Source: Tichowtungia sp964398915 (GTDB taxonomy: Bacteria; Verrucomicrobiota; Kiritimatiellia; Kiritimatiellales; Tichowtungiaceae). Taken from it: a DNA stretch of 64,000 bases. The notes beneath the pieces were generated by a model. The model was not told the origin of the DNA and ran no database searches. It was given only the letters and a program-made list of their open reading frames with translations. Location: positions 248,001 to 312,000 of the forward strand of contig CAYNOR010000001.1 in NCBI GenBank assembly GCA_964398915.1. The letters are read 5' to 3'. The translations under genes and the position numbers were made by a program. Shown one piece after another: positions 8,042 through 16,911 of the stretch (position 1 is its first letter; each line of letters starts with the position of its first letter).

Positions 8042-8408
8042 GAGATCAGCCCTTTCGTTGCGAGGCGCATAGTTAGCCTGAAAAACTGATTTTGGACAAG
8101 CTTAGGGCTGTATTCTCTCGCGTTTTTTAATCACCGATAAGCTTGAACCGGCAGGCTGGGAGCCGAATGAACCTTGATGAACTGGCCGACGAGGTCTATA
8201 TTTCCCCTGGTTTACGGCGGGGTTCTTGACTGGCTTAACTGTCAGGGGGCATTTTTTGATCGCCCAGTCCCGGTCTTTGGGGAAGAGTTTTTTCTGAATG
8301 GAGATTATTGCAAAAAACAAGCTGAAGCCGACACGTGAGAAATTAACGACTTTGAGAGTCCGTGTTCTGACGTCACGCAACAATTCGGTCATTTAAACAA
8401 CCCTGTAT
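8042..8408. other. 367-bp gap between divergent purD and the tat operon
   Basis: No gene can be supported. Two short plus-strand reading frames look like possible remnants: one at 8167 beginning MNLDELADEVYISPGL, and a 32-codon frame at 8298-8396 (MEIIAKNKLKPTREKL...) with a GGAAGAG about 10 bp upstream. The region should also carry the divergent promoters of purD and tatB, but I see no clear hexamers. It could be a decayed gene. Confidence 0.35.
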
Positions 8409-8714
8409 ATGATCCATCCTGTCATAGCCTTTTTTGCACTCGGCGGCGGCGAGCTTATTATTATTATGCTGGCGCTTCTTCTCCTTTTCGGCCCCAAGGA
8501 TGCCCCTCGCATTCTCCGCAGTATTCAGACTGTTTTAAACAAGATGCAACGTGCAGCTGCTGACTTCCGTTACAAACTGATGTACGAAGATCTGCACCAG
8601 AATACAGACACGACCGAGCAGATCGCAGAAGAGACTCCGGCAGAAGAAAGCCCTGCCGTCGAACCACATCCGCCCCTGCCCGAACCGCCGCCTGCCTCCG
8701 AGCCGAAGTTATGA
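8409..8714 (+). CDS. tatB: TatB-like subunit of the twin-arginine translocase
   Basis: A 101-residue membrane protein with one N-terminal helix (GGGELIIIMLALLLLFGPKD), the FGPK hinge, then an amphipathic helix (APRILRSIQTVLNKMQRAAADFRYKL) and an acidic, proline-rich tail. The KMQRAA and FRYKL features are more TatB- than TatA-like. It is the first gene of a three-gene operon, and its stop overlaps the tatC start (ATGA, 8711-8714). Role: with TatC, the receptor for folded cargo carrying RR signal peptides. Confidence 0.85.
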   Translation: MIHPVIAFFALGGGELIIIMLALLLLFGPKDAPRILRSIQTVLNKMQRAAADFRYKLMYEDLHQNTDTTEQIAEETPAEESPAVEPHPPLPEPPPASEPKL

Positions 8715-9511
8715 AAAATCTGCTGAAAAAATTAAAACCGAGATTTACGGATCGGGATAAGGAGCAGTCTTTTCTGACGCATCTGGAAGAGTTTCGGACC
8801 ACGTTAATCCACTGCATGTCGGCACTGGCCATCACCACGATCGTTTGTATCCCGCTGGCAAAGCCCCTGCTCCACTGGTTGCAGGCCCCCTTGCTGGAAG
8901 TGGCGGCGCAAAATAACTATACTTTTTCACTGATCACCACGTCCCCCGTTGAAGGATTTATGCAGGTGGTGAAGATTGTTTTTGCAGCCGGAGTGCTTTT
9001 GAGCCTGCCTTTCATGATCTACTTTATCGCGCGGTTTATTTTCCCCGGGCTTAAGCCGAACGAGCAGAAAATGCTGGTTTACGGTGGACTGGCCGGCGCC
9101 GTTCTTTTCGCCGCGGGCGTTGCGCTTTGCTATACCATGACCCTGCCGGTAGCGGTAAAAGTGATGTTTTATTTCAATAACTATCTGGGGACGACCGCCT
9201 ACTGGAAAATCGACGCGTATCTCGGATTTGTCCTACAGCTGCTCATCGGATTCGGGCTGATTTTTGAGCTGCCTCTGTTTCTATTACTGTTAGGACATCT
9301 CGGCATCATCTCCACCACTCAGATGCGTCAGTACCGTCGGCATGTCATCGTAGGAATTTTATTCATCGCGATGGCATTAACCCCCGGACCCGACGTAATC
9401 TCTCAATTACAAATGGCTATACCGCTCTACATATTGTATGAAGTGTGCATCCTCATCTTATGCCTTCGGCAACGAAGAAACGGTGAGAAGAAGAAAGGAA
9501 GTGAAGCATGA
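8711..9511 (+). CDS. tatC: TatC, twin-arginine translocase receptor
   Basis: A 266-residue polytopic inner-membrane protein with six hydrophobic segments. Family signatures are present: SFLTHLEEFRTTLIHC at the N-terminus, SPVEGFMQVVKI in the first periplasmic loop, and ALTPGPDVISQLQMAIPLYILYE near the end. It binds the RR signal peptide. It is translationally coupled to both neighbours through four-base ATGA overlaps (8711 and 9508). Confidence 0.96.
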   Translation: MKNLLKKLKPRFTDRDKEQSFLTHLEEFRTTLIHCMSALAITTIVCIPLAKPLLHWLQAPLLEVAAQNNYTFSLITTSPVEGFMQVVKIVFAAGVLLSLPFMIYFIARFIFPGLKPNEQKMLVYGGLAGAVLFAAGVALCYTMTLPVAVKVMFYFNNYLGTTAYWKIDAYLGFVLQLLIGFGLIFELPLFLLLLGHLGIISTTQMRQYRRHVIVGILFIAMALTPGPDVISQLQMAIPLYILYEVCILILCLRQRRNGEKKKGSEA

Positions 9512-9708
9512 GTCTTGGAGCCCCTGAAATTATACTGATCATCTTTGTCATCCTGTTGCTGTTCGGTAGCAAAAAATTGCCGGATCTGGCCCGTTCGCTT
9601 GGGAAAAGCCTGAATGAATTCAAACGCGGACAGACGGAAGCCCCGCCCGAAAAGAAAATAGAAAAACAAGCAGAACCTGCTGATTCGGACGAAAAGAAAC
9701 CGTCCTGA
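9508..9708 (+). CDS. tatA: TatA, pore-forming subunit of the twin-arginine translocase
   Basis: A 66-residue protein with a short membrane helix (APEIILIIFVILLLFG) and the FGSKKLPDLARSLGKSLNEFKRG hinge and amphipathic helix of TatA, then a charged tail. It closes the tatB-tatC-tatA operon, overlapping tatC by four bases. TatA oligomers form the transport path for folded proteins. Confidence 0.93.
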   Translation: MSLGAPEIILIIFVILLLFGSKKLPDLARSLGKSLNEFKRGQTEAPPEKKIEKQAEPADSDEKKPS

Positions 9709-9733
9709 ACACCGTAATGACCCGGCGAAAAAA

Positions 9734-10156
9734 TTACTCTTCCCTCGCCGTGAACTCCGGCTCCTTCTCGCCAACAACAGACGTGTAAGGCAAAGACAAT
9801 CCAGGAACTGTTTTAACGTAATTTGTGCCGGCAGCAGCCACCGCCTCCGCCGTTTCAGGTGCTCTAATCATTACGGTTCCCACCGACGTAGCCGGCAACG
9901 GCCGTTCGAGCAGATGCAACCCGAGAAAAACAATAAACAGTGCAACGACCCCGTAGCGCGGTTGAGCAAACATCCATCCAAAACTCTTGTCTGGAAAAAA
10001 CAACAGAGACGGTGCGTTATTGGTCGTCCGGACTTCCCGCATGATGTTCTGGATATTTTTTTCGACACGATCTTCAGCCGGACACTCATAGGCCTTTAAA
10101 GCCAGCAAGCCGCTGATATCCAGGTCGCCATTCACTGTCTTTTCTTCTCCGCTCAT
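9734..10156 (-). CDS. Probable membrane anti-sigma factor or sigma-linked protein
   Basis: A 140-residue protein with a cytoplasmic N-terminal ~65 residues, one membrane helix (about YGVVALFIVFLGLHLL, residues 68-85), and a short outer segment. It starts at the last bases of the ECF sigma gene (ATGA overlap 10153-10156), the usual arrangement for an ECF sigma factor and its membrane-bound anti-sigma. No ZAS zinc motif (HxxxCxxC) is visible, so it is not a canonical zinc anti-sigma. The role is inferred from topology and coupling only. Confidence 0.6.
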   Translation of the reverse strand: MSGEEKTVNGDLDISGLLALKAYECPAEDRVEKNIQNIMREVRTTNNAPSLLFFPDKSFGWMFAQPRYGVVALFIVFLGLHLLERPLPATSVGTVMIRAPETAEAVAAAGTNYVKTVPGLSLPYTSVVGEKEPEFTAREE

Positions 10157-10767
10157 TTCACAAACTCCGCCAGCGCTACCTGCAACTGTTTATGGGCATA
10201 AAACAGACGTGACCTGACCGTCCCCTCTGAACAGCTCATCACCTTGGCAATATTTGCGTGCGGCATTTCCTGTATATCATGCATAACGACCACGGCTCTA
10301 TGCTTCTCAGACAGCGTGAGCAGTGCTTTGTTCATTTTATCCTGAAACTCTCCAAGACTCATTTTCCGCAAAACCGAGCCTTTGCTGGAAAATTCACGAT
10401 ACGATTCGGATGTTTTGATATCCGGATCAAATTCATCAAACGTCACGGTCTTGGAGCCGGCACGCCGCTTGCGAAAATTAATCGTACGATTCAGGGCTAT
10501 GCGGTAAATCCACGTGTAAAAACCGGACTGTTCACGAAAATGTCCAAGTGCTTTCCAGGCTTTAATAAAAACTTCTTGTACCAGGTCTTCAGCATCCTCG
10601 CGACTGCTGACCATACTATAGACTAATCCGTAAACTTTTCGGTGGTAGCGCCGTGTCAGCTCTTCGTAGGCGGAAAAATCGCCAGCCTGAGAACGGTGCA
10701 CCAGCTCAATATCATCCGGCTCTTGCTGAATCTGCTCTTTTTTTAAATCGGTACTCATTTTTTCCAT
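10153..10767 (-). CDS. ECF-family RNA polymerase sigma factor (SigE/RpoE-like)
   Basis: A 204-residue sigma-70 family protein with only regions 2 and 4. Region 2 runs from AYEELTRRYHRKVYGLVYSM through EDAEDLVQEVFIKAWKAL to the FYTWIYRIALNRTINFRKRR helix. Region 4 is the HTH around HANIAKVMSCSEGTVRSRLFYAHKQL. The ATG at 10767 is used; a second in-frame ATG at 10758 (MSTDLKK) is preceded by GGAAAAA and may be the real start. It is coupled to the membrane protein downstream, which fits envelope-stress-type control. Confidence 0.92.
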   Translation of the reverse strand: MEKMSTDLKKEQIQQEPDDIELVHRSQAGDFSAYEELTRRYHRKVYGLVYSMVSSREDAEDLVQEVFIKAWKALGHFREQSGFYTWIYRIALNRTINFRKRRAGSKTVTFDEFDPDIKTSESYREFSSKGSVLRKMSLGEFQDKMNKALLTLSEKHRAVVVMHDIQEMPHANIAKVMSCSEGTVRSRLFYAHKQLQVALAEFVK

Positions 10768-10845
10768 AGTAATTGAAAAAAACAGGGGATTGTTCTTCCA
10801 ATAATTCGCAACTCTTATACCGCTTCTCGAGCCGCTTGGAAAAAG

Positions 10846-10872
10846 AAAAGCGCCCCGAAAAACGAGGCGCTT
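10846..10872 (-). terminator. Rho-independent terminator downstream of ppdK
   Basis: Read on the minus strand, the stem AAGCGCCTCG / CGGGGCGCTT has one U-G wobble and a five-base loop. It is followed by TTCTTTTTCC. It lies about 90 bp after the ppdK stop and separates it from the sigma factor gene. Confidence 0.8.
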
Positions 10873-10959
10873 CGCAAGTCAAAGAATATCGGACAGGACC
10901 CGCAGAACGATGAAGTTACCTTCTTTCGTCTACGGTCATTATCCGATATTCATCAGTGT

Positions 10960-13713
10960 TCATCCTTGAATGGCGGCCTGCGCGGCAGCCAAACGGGCAA
11001 TCGGAACACGGAACGGTGAGCAACTGACGTAGTTCAGGCCTGCTTTGCAGCAGAACTTCACACTGGCCGGGTCGCCGCCATGCTCGCCGCAGATACCGCA
11101 TTTGAGATCCGGACGGGTCGAGCGGCCTTTTTCCACGCCCATCTTGATAAGCTGGCCTACGCCGCGCTGGTCAAGGTGCTGGAACGGGTCACATGGCAGC
11201 AATTTCTCTTGCAGATAATCCGGAAGGAAGGAGCCGATATCGTCACGGCTGAAACCAAAGGTCATCTGCGTCAGATCGTTCGTACCAAAGCTGAAAAATT
11301 CAGCAGATTCCGCCAGTTCGTCGGCAGTCAATGCAGCACGCGGAATTTCGATCATCGTTCCGACCATATATTTCAGCTTAACGCCTTCTTTCTTGATCAC
11401 TTCTTCCGCCGTTTCGCGAACGATCTTCACGAGGAAGTCGAGTTCCGCTTTGGCACCAACGAGCGGGATCATGATTTCTGGCAGCACTTTGACTTTTTTC
11501 TTCGCCTTACCGACTTTGCAGGCGGCGGCAATGATCGCCGTGGTCTGCATAACGCACAGTTCAGGATAGGTTACCGAGAGACGGCATCCGCGATGTCCAA
11601 GCATCGGATTAAACTCATGCAACTGTCTGACACGGTCAGCAACCTGTTTTGCCGGAACATTCAACCGTTTCGCCATCTCATCCTGATCTTTCGCGGTGTG
11701 CGGGACAAATTCATGCAGCGGCGGATCAAGCAGGCGAACGGTGACAGGCAGTCCGTCCATTGCTTTAAAGATTCCTTCGAAATCTTTCTGCTGCAACTTG
11801 AGCAGCTTAGCGAGAGCCTTCTTGCGACCCGCTTCGGTGTCCGCAATGATGAATTCGCGAATAGCCCAAATACGATCCCCTTCGAAGAACATGTGTTCGG
11901 TGCGGCAGAGACCGATACCTTCCGCACCGAATGCACGGGCATTCTGCGCATCTTTAGGCGTGTCGGCATTGGTGCGCACGTTAACGGCACGGAATGCGTT
12001 GGACCACTGAGAAACCTGTTCGTACATTCTGTAGATCGGGTGCTTCTTGGCCGTCGGGTTATTATCCACTACGCCGGAAACCACCGGGCTCGACTGGGTC
12101 GGAATCTGACCTTCGTAGACCATACCGGTTGAACCGTTCAGGCTGATAAAATCACCCGCTTTGTAGGCTTTCTTCCCGACCGTGACCGTGCGCTTCTTAT
12201 AATCGATCTGAAGTGCGCCTGCACCGCAAATACAGCACTTGCCCCAACCGCGTGCAACAACCGCCGCGTGGGAGGTCATACCTCCGGTGGAAGTCAGTAC
12301 GCCTTGCGCCGCCCACATACCGCCGACATCTTCAGGGCTGGTTTCGTGACGAACGAGGACTACTTTAGCGTTCGGATCTTTGGCGACAGCCGCTTCGGCT
12401 TCTTTTGCGTCAAAAACAATCTTACCAACGGCCGCGCCGGGGCCCGCAGGCATCGCCGTGGTGATCAGCTTGGCTTTCTTTTCTGCCTCGATATCGAAGA
12501 TCGGGAAAAGCAACTGTTCGAGATCTTCACCCGAAACGGTCATCAGCGCTTCTTTTTGTGTCAAAATCTTAGGCAGAGCCTTGCCGGTGTAAACATCTTT
12601 ACCGGTCGTCATTTCAACAGCCCAGCGAACGCCGGCCAATCCGGTGCGTTTTGCATTACGGGTCTGAAGCATCCAGAGCTTGCCTTCCTGCACGGTAAAC
12701 TCCACGTCCTGCGGATATTTATAATGCTTTTCAAGGCGATCCATGATTTTGAGCAGGTCTGTATGGGCCTTTTTCCAGATGGCCGATTTTTCGTTCGGCA
12801 TGTCATCAATATTCTTCGGCGTGCGGATACCGGCAACCACGTCTTCACCCTGAGCGTTAACAAGGTATTCACCCATCGGCTTGGAGTCCCCTGTGCCGCC
12901 GTCGCGGGTAAACGCTACGCCAGTACCGGATTCTTCGCCCATATTGCCGAACACCATCGTGCAGATATTAACGGCAGTGCCCAGCAGACCGGTCACTTTG
13001 TTGATCTGGCGGTATTTTTCAGCGCGTTCAGAATTCCAGGAACCGAATACAGCCTGAATGGACAGGTGAAGCTGCTCCATCGGATCCTGAGGGAAAGGTT
13101 TTTTAACCTTGTTCTGATAAACTTTCTTATAGATATCCACCAGCTCCTTGAGCTGTCCTGCCGTCAGGTCGGTGTCTTCTTTGGCTTTATGTTTTTTCTT
13201 CAGCTGTTCGAGTTCGACCTCAAAATGGTGGTGTTCAAGACCGGTCGTCGGGCCCATAACCACATCGCCGAACATATCGATAAAACGACGGTAACAATCC
13301 CATGCGGTACGCTCATTGCCGGTCTGCTTGATAAAGCCGAGCACTGATTTGTCGGTCAACCCGAGGTTAAGCACGGTATCCATCATACCGGGCATCGAGA
13401 TCGCCGCGCCGGAACGAACGGAAACAAGCAACGGATCATTCGCATCGCCCAGCTTTTTACCAACCAGCTTTTCAAGCTTGCTCAGCGTCTTCTTGAGCTG
13501 TGCTTCCATATCTTCGGGATAACGTCCGCCACTCTTGCTGTAACAGGCGCAGGCCTCAGTTGAAATCGTGATGCCGGGTGGAACAGGAAGCCCCGCGTTT
13601 GCCATTTCCGCAAGGTTGGCTCCCTTACCGCCGAGAATGGCCTTCATGGTCTTATCGCCTTCGGTATGCTCCTTACCGAATCCATAGAAATATACATACT
13701 GCTTGTTCGCCAT
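10960..13713 (-). CDS. ppdK: PpdK, pyruvate phosphate dikinase
   Basis: Interconverts pyruvate, ATP and phosphate with phosphoenolpyruvate, AMP and pyrophosphate, in glycolysis or gluconeogenesis. The 917-residue protein has all three parts: the N-terminal ATP-binding domain (MANKQYVYFYGFGKEH, LGGKGANLAEM, SVRSGAAISMPGMMDT); the phosphohistidine domain with TSHAAVVARGWGKCC; and the C-terminal PEP/pyruvate barrel (GLCRTEHMFFE, GTMIEIPRAAL, FSFGTNDLTQMTFGFSRDD). The start at 13713 is supported by AGGAG eight bases upstream; a longer frame to 13758 has no such site. The gene stands alone with its own terminator at 10846-10872. Confidence 0.97.
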   Translation of the reverse strand: MANKQYVYFYGFGKEHTEGDKTMKAILGGKGANLAEMANAGLPVPPGITISTEACACYSKSGGRYPEDMEAQLKKTLSKLEKLVGKKLGDANDPLLVSVRSGAAISMPGMMDTVLNLGLTDKSVLGFIKQTGNERTAWDCYRRFIDMFGDVVMGPTTGLEHHHFEVELEQLKKKHKAKEDTDLTAGQLKELVDIYKKVYQNKVKKPFPQDPMEQLHLSIQAVFGSWNSERAEKYRQINKVTGLLGTAVNICTMVFGNMGEESGTGVAFTRDGGTGDSKPMGEYLVNAQGEDVVAGIRTPKNIDDMPNEKSAIWKKAHTDLLKIMDRLEKHYKYPQDVEFTVQEGKLWMLQTRNAKRTGLAGVRWAVEMTTGKDVYTGKALPKILTQKEALMTVSGEDLEQLLFPIFDIEAEKKAKLITTAMPAGPGAAVGKIVFDAKEAEAAVAKDPNAKVVLVRHETSPEDVGGMWAAQGVLTSTGGMTSHAAVVARGWGKCCICGAGALQIDYKKRTVTVGKKAYKAGDFISLNGSTGMVYEGQIPTQSSPVVSGVVDNNPTAKKHPIYRMYEQVSQWSNAFRAVNVRTNADTPKDAQNARAFGAEGIGLCRTEHMFFEGDRIWAIREFIIADTEAGRKKALAKLLKLQQKDFEGIFKAMDGLPVTVRLLDPPLHEFVPHTAKDQDEMAKRLNVPAKQVADRVRQLHEFNPMLGHRGCRLSVTYPELCVMQTTAIIAAACKVGKAKKKVKVLPEIMIPLVGAKAELDFLVKIVRETAEEVIKKEGVKLKYMVGTMIEIPRAALTADELAESAEFFSFGTNDLTQMTFGFSRDDIGSFLPDYLQEKLLPCDPFQHLDQRGVGQLIKMGVEKGRSTRPDLKCGICGEHGGDPASVKFCCKAGLNYVSCSPFRVPIARLAAAQAAIQG

Positions 13714-13836
13714 TGAGAATCTCCTGTTGTTCATTTGCTTATATCTACCGGATTGCAAAATCCTTCTTTTTCAAAAAAAGACGCGCCATGCTAGCAGAGC
13801 ATGCGGGGGTGTCAAGGCAGGTTTCAGGCACAAAAC

Positions 13837-15018
13837 CTATTCCGCGGAACGTTCAATGCGGCCCGCCTTATTTATTGCGGCGATCTCCTGAAGATCGGAG
13901 ACTCCATCCCCATCGCTATCCGCCTTCGGATGAACGTATTCGTATGCACCGATATCAACGCGGGAATGCCGGTTATTATTCCCATCCAGCAGTCGCGGGT
14001 TCCCAATCAGGTCTTCGGCCTGCAGAACACAATTAGTGCCCGCATCAATCATGGGAGAGTCGTATGCCAGCGAGAAAACACCCTGATCCGTATTCTTAAA
14101 GCCCGGCTCCGCGCCGATATTTCCCGGCCCGCGAGCCTTAGGCATGCTGCAGCAATAGCTCATATCCACATCGAAAAAGTTATGCCCGATCATCCGCGTC
14201 TGGTTGTGATGCAAAACCGTATTTTGCGCCGACCCGAAAGCCGCTCCGCCGCCCATCACATCCGACCGGTTATGCGTCACCGTACAATTATACAACTCAC
14301 TATGATGCGTGCCGCCGCCAAAAAGGTCTGCACGATTGTACTGCACCAGACAGCTGCTCAACCTCGCATTACTTGCTCCGCCGCCGGACCGCCGCGCGGT
14401 ATTTTCCGTAAAAACACATCCAATGGCGCTCCCGCCATAAAGCCCTCCGCCGTACCACAACGCCGTATTACTCGACAGCACACAGTTCACCAGCACGCTG
14501 TTCGGCTCGCTCCAAACGCCGCCGCCCGAAAGTGCCGTAAACTTGTTACCCTCCGGGCCCTCCTTCATCGTCTCGCCGCCCGTAATTGTAAAACCAATCA
14601 CCTGCACCCCGTTCGTCATATAAATACAGCGCGTCGCCGGACCGCCGGCAATAATTGTTTTTTCGGGACCTTCCGCACTGCGCAACGTCAGCGGCTTATC
14701 AATCACCAGCCGGGTCGCCGGTCCGGCCTGGTTATGCTGCCGACCGCCGATATCATAAATACCCGGCGCCACGACCAATTCATCGCCCGGATCAGCCAGA
14801 TCAATAAACCGTTGAAGCGTATCAGGAGAATTTTCAGGCACATACGTCGTCTTCGGAACCGGAGGCATCCGCGTCACATACATGGGTTTACTTGAGGACT
14901 CGTTTGTAACGGCACAAACAGTCTCCGTGTCCGGCGAAGGAGAAACACCTTCATTCGTTTGCGAAAATGCTGTGCATACAGCCAATAGACAAATCAGACA
15001 ACCGATTTTCATCTTCAT
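13837..15018 (-). CDS. Secreted right-handed beta-helix protein with a calcium-binding-type repeat
   Basis: A 393-residue exported protein with a signal peptide (MKMKIGCLICLLAVCTAFS). After a low-complexity linker comes LQRFIDLADPGDELVVAPGIY, the usual opening of extracellular beta-helix proteins. Repeated glycine-rich rungs follow (SGGGVWSEPN, YGGGLYGGSAIGC, SGGGASNARLSSC, FGGGTHHSELYNC, MGGGAAFGSAQN), then the closing DIGAYEY. The tail has DSDGDGVSDLQE, a DxDxDG calcium-binding type. No catalytic residues can be named; polysaccharide binding or lyase activity is possible. A pair of TTCCAA-type palindromes lies directly upstream (15030-15076). Confidence 0.8.
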   Translation of the reverse strand: MKMKIGCLICLLAVCTAFSQTNEGVSPSPDTETVCAVTNESSSKPMYVTRMPPVPKTTYVPENSPDTLQRFIDLADPGDELVVAPGIYDIGGRQHNQAGPATRLVIDKPLTLRSAEGPEKTIIAGGPATRCIYMTNGVQVIGFTITGGETMKEGPEGNKFTALSGGGVWSEPNSVLVNCVLSSNTALWYGGGLYGGSAIGCVFTENTARRSGGGASNARLSSCLVQYNRADLFGGGTHHSELYNCTVTHNRSDVMGGGAAFGSAQNTVLHHNQTRMIGHNFFDVDMSYCCSMPKARGPGNIGAEPGFKNTDQGVFSLAYDSPMIDAGTNCVLQAEDLIGNPRLLDGNNNRHSRVDIGAYEYVHPKADSDGDGVSDLQEIAAINKAGRIERSAE

Positions 15019-15029
15019 ACAGCCTCCAC

Positions 15030-15076
15030 TTCCAAACGTTGGATAGTTTCTACCCGATTTTTCCGAGCCTTGGAAA
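15030..15076. promoter_or_regulatory. Paired TTCCAA-type palindromes upstream of the beta-helix gene
   Basis: TTCCAAACGTTGGA (15030-15043) and TTTTTCCGAGCCTTGGAAA (15058-15076), centres about 31 bp apart, lie between the nadB stop and the start codon at 15018. The same 19-bp pattern TTTTTCCRNNNNTTGGAAA recurs upstream of nadB, xerC and the PEP-synthase-like gene. Probably a regulator or promoter element. Confidence 0.6.
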
Positions 15077-15078
15077 CC

Positions 15079-16695
15079 TTATTCCACATCCAGCGGGCCG
15101 CCGGGACGGTCCTGAATTACCGTATGCCGTGCATGCGCGGATGTTTCCGGCCAGTCTTCATTGTAATGCAGCCCGCGGCTTTCCTTGCGGCGCTGAGCCG
15201 AACGGACGATCAGTTCCGCGACGGCGGCAAGATTGCGCAGTTCAATCAGGTCGGCCGTGACGAGATATTCTTTATAGTAGCTGCGGATTTCCTCGCGGAT
15301 GTTATGAATGCGCCGCCGGGCCCGTGTCAACCGTCGGTCGGAGCGAACAATCCCCACATAATCCCACATAACCGAGCGCACTTCGTTCCAGTCGTGCTCG
15401 ACCACGATTTCTTCATTACTGGAAACCGCGTCGCCGCACTCCCAGCGCGGAATAGTAATATTCTGCACGGGATTGTTTTTCCAGGCCTTGGACGCTTCGT
15501 CCGCGCAACGGTGTCCGCAAACCAGTGCTTCGAGCAGCGAGTTGCTGGCGAGGCGGTTGGCGCCGTGCAGTCCGGTACTGGCAACTTCACCAATGGCGTA
15601 AAGCCCCGGCATCGCGGTGCGCCCGTTGACATCGGCGACCACGCCGCCGCAGGAATAGTGCGCGGCGGGCACGACCGGCACCGGCGCGCGGGCCATGTCA
15701 AAACCGTATTTCAGGCAGGCTTTGTAGAGCGTCGGAAAACGCTGCTGCAAAAAGTCGGCGTCGCGGTGCGAAATGTCGAGATAGACGAACGGATCGCCGT
15801 ATTTCTTCATAACCGAGTCGATGGCACGCGCCGTGATGTCACGCGGAGCCAGCGGACCGCGTTCATCGAAATCATAAACAAATTCATGCCCGCGCCGGTC
15901 AATCAGTTTTGCCCCCTCCCCGCGCACCGCTTCGGAAATGAGGAAGGTTTTCGCGTCCGGATGATACAGGCAGGTCGGATGGAACTGAACCATCTCCATA
16001 TCGCGGATCGGCAGACCGGCACGCCACGCCATCGCCACGCCATCGCCGGTGGCGACATCCGGGTTGCTGGTGTAAAGGTAAACTTTACCCAGCCCGCCGG
16101 TCGCGAGAATCGTGACGGGCGAGCGAACGGCAAGAATTTCGCCGGACGTTTTGTCGAGAAAGTAGCAGCCGACACAGCGGTTTTCTCCGCCCAGCCCGAT
16201 CCAGCCGGTCGGAATCACATCAATAGCAACCAGATTTTCGGTGATCGTAATGTTTGGATCTGCTTTGGCTCGGGCCAGCAACCCCTCGCTCAGCGCCTGA
16301 CCGGTAATATCGCCGGCGTGAAGCACGCGTCGGCGGGAATGTCCGCCTTCCTGACCTAAATCGTATTCGGCGGGATTATCTGAGTTGCGCTCGAAGTGAA
16401 CACCCAGCGTTTCAAGTTCCGCAATTCGCTCCGGCCCGCCTTCGACGATGGCGCGCACGGCGGATTCTTCGCTGAGACCGCCCCCAGTTTGCAGTGTATC
16501 GGTAATGTGTTCAGCCATGGAATCGTCCGGATCAACCACACAGGCAATGCCACCCTGCGCATAGCGCGTGTTGCATTCGGAAGCCTCGCGCTTGGACGCC
16601 ACCAGGACCTTGCCGTGCGCGCTCAGCCGCAACGCGGCGGTCAGCCCCGCCACCCCGCTGCCAATAACCAAAAAATCTGTGTCGCGTGTTTGCAT
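15079..16695 (-). CDS. nadB: NadB, L-aspartate oxidase
   Basis: Flavoenzyme that oxidises L-aspartate to iminoaspartate, the first step of de novo NAD synthesis. FAD site at the N-terminus: DFLVIGSGVAGLTAALRLS; then NTRYAQGGIACV, TLATGGLGKVY-type sequence (ILATGGLGKVYLYTSNP), and the conserved HYSCGGVVADVNGRTAMPGLYAIGEVASTGLHGANRLASNSLLE block. Length 538 from the ATG at 16695 (MQTRDTDF), chosen because the longer start at 16725 would translate across a TTCCAA palindrome that elsewhere sits in noncoding DNA. No nadA or nadC is in the window. The beta-helix gene follows after 60 bp. Confidence 0.95.
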   Translation of the reverse strand: MQTRDTDFLVIGSGVAGLTAALRLSAHGKVLVASKREASECNTRYAQGGIACVVDPDDSMAEHITDTLQTGGGLSEESAVRAIVEGGPERIAELETLGVHFERNSDNPAEYDLGQEGGHSRRRVLHAGDITGQALSEGLLARAKADPNITITENLVAIDVIPTGWIGLGGENRCVGCYFLDKTSGEILAVRSPVTILATGGLGKVYLYTSNPDVATGDGVAMAWRAGLPIRDMEMVQFHPTCLYHPDAKTFLISEAVRGEGAKLIDRRGHEFVYDFDERGPLAPRDITARAIDSVMKKYGDPFVYLDISHRDADFLQQRFPTLYKACLKYGFDMARAPVPVVPAAHYSCGGVVADVNGRTAMPGLYAIGEVASTGLHGANRLASNSLLEALVCGHRCADEASKAWKNNPVQNITIPRWECGDAVSSNEEIVVEHDWNEVRSVMWDYVGIVRSDRRLTRARRRIHNIREEIRSYYKEYLVTADLIELRNLAAVAELIVRSAQRRKESRGLHYNEDWPETSAHARHTVIQDRPGGPLDVE

Positions 16696-16698
16696 AAG

Positions 16699-16754
16699 TT
16701 CCAATGGTTGGAAATCAAGCGGCACGTTAGCACACTTTTTCCGGTCTTTGGAAA
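16699..16754. promoter_or_regulatory. Paired TTCCAA-type palindromes upstream of nadB
   Basis: TTCCAATGGTTGGAA (16699-16713) is a perfect palindromic frame three bases before the nadB ATG. TTTTTCCGGTCTTTGGAAA (16736-16754) lies 22 bp further upstream. Same element as at 15030-15076 and 21910-21959. Confidence 0.65.
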
Positions 16755-16855
16755 CGTAAACTCGGGACGGTTCGGCATCTGTTCCAGTAACTCAACCGCC
16801 CGTATTACAAACCGGCTCGTCGCCACCGCCTCCGGACTGTTCGTAACCGGAAAAC

Positions 16856-16888
16856 AAAAAACCACTCTCCGCCGAAGGCAGAGAGCGG
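16856..16888 (-). terminator. Rho-independent terminator downstream of gapA
   Basis: On the minus strand the stem CCGCTCTCTGC / GCGGAGAGTGG has two wobble pairs around a CTTC-type loop. It is followed by TTTTTTG. It lies about 25 bp after the gapA stop. Confidence 0.82.
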
Positions 16889-16911
16889 CTTTTGCACTAA
16901 TCAGTGACAGC

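Noticed and set aside
8102..8392. 96-codon minus-strand frame between purD and tatB
   Set aside because: No recognisable family, unusual residue composition, no ribosome site; recorded only as an unexplained region.
11080..13347. Plus-strand frames opposite ppdK
   Set aside because: Antisense shadows of a certain gene; no recognised motifs.
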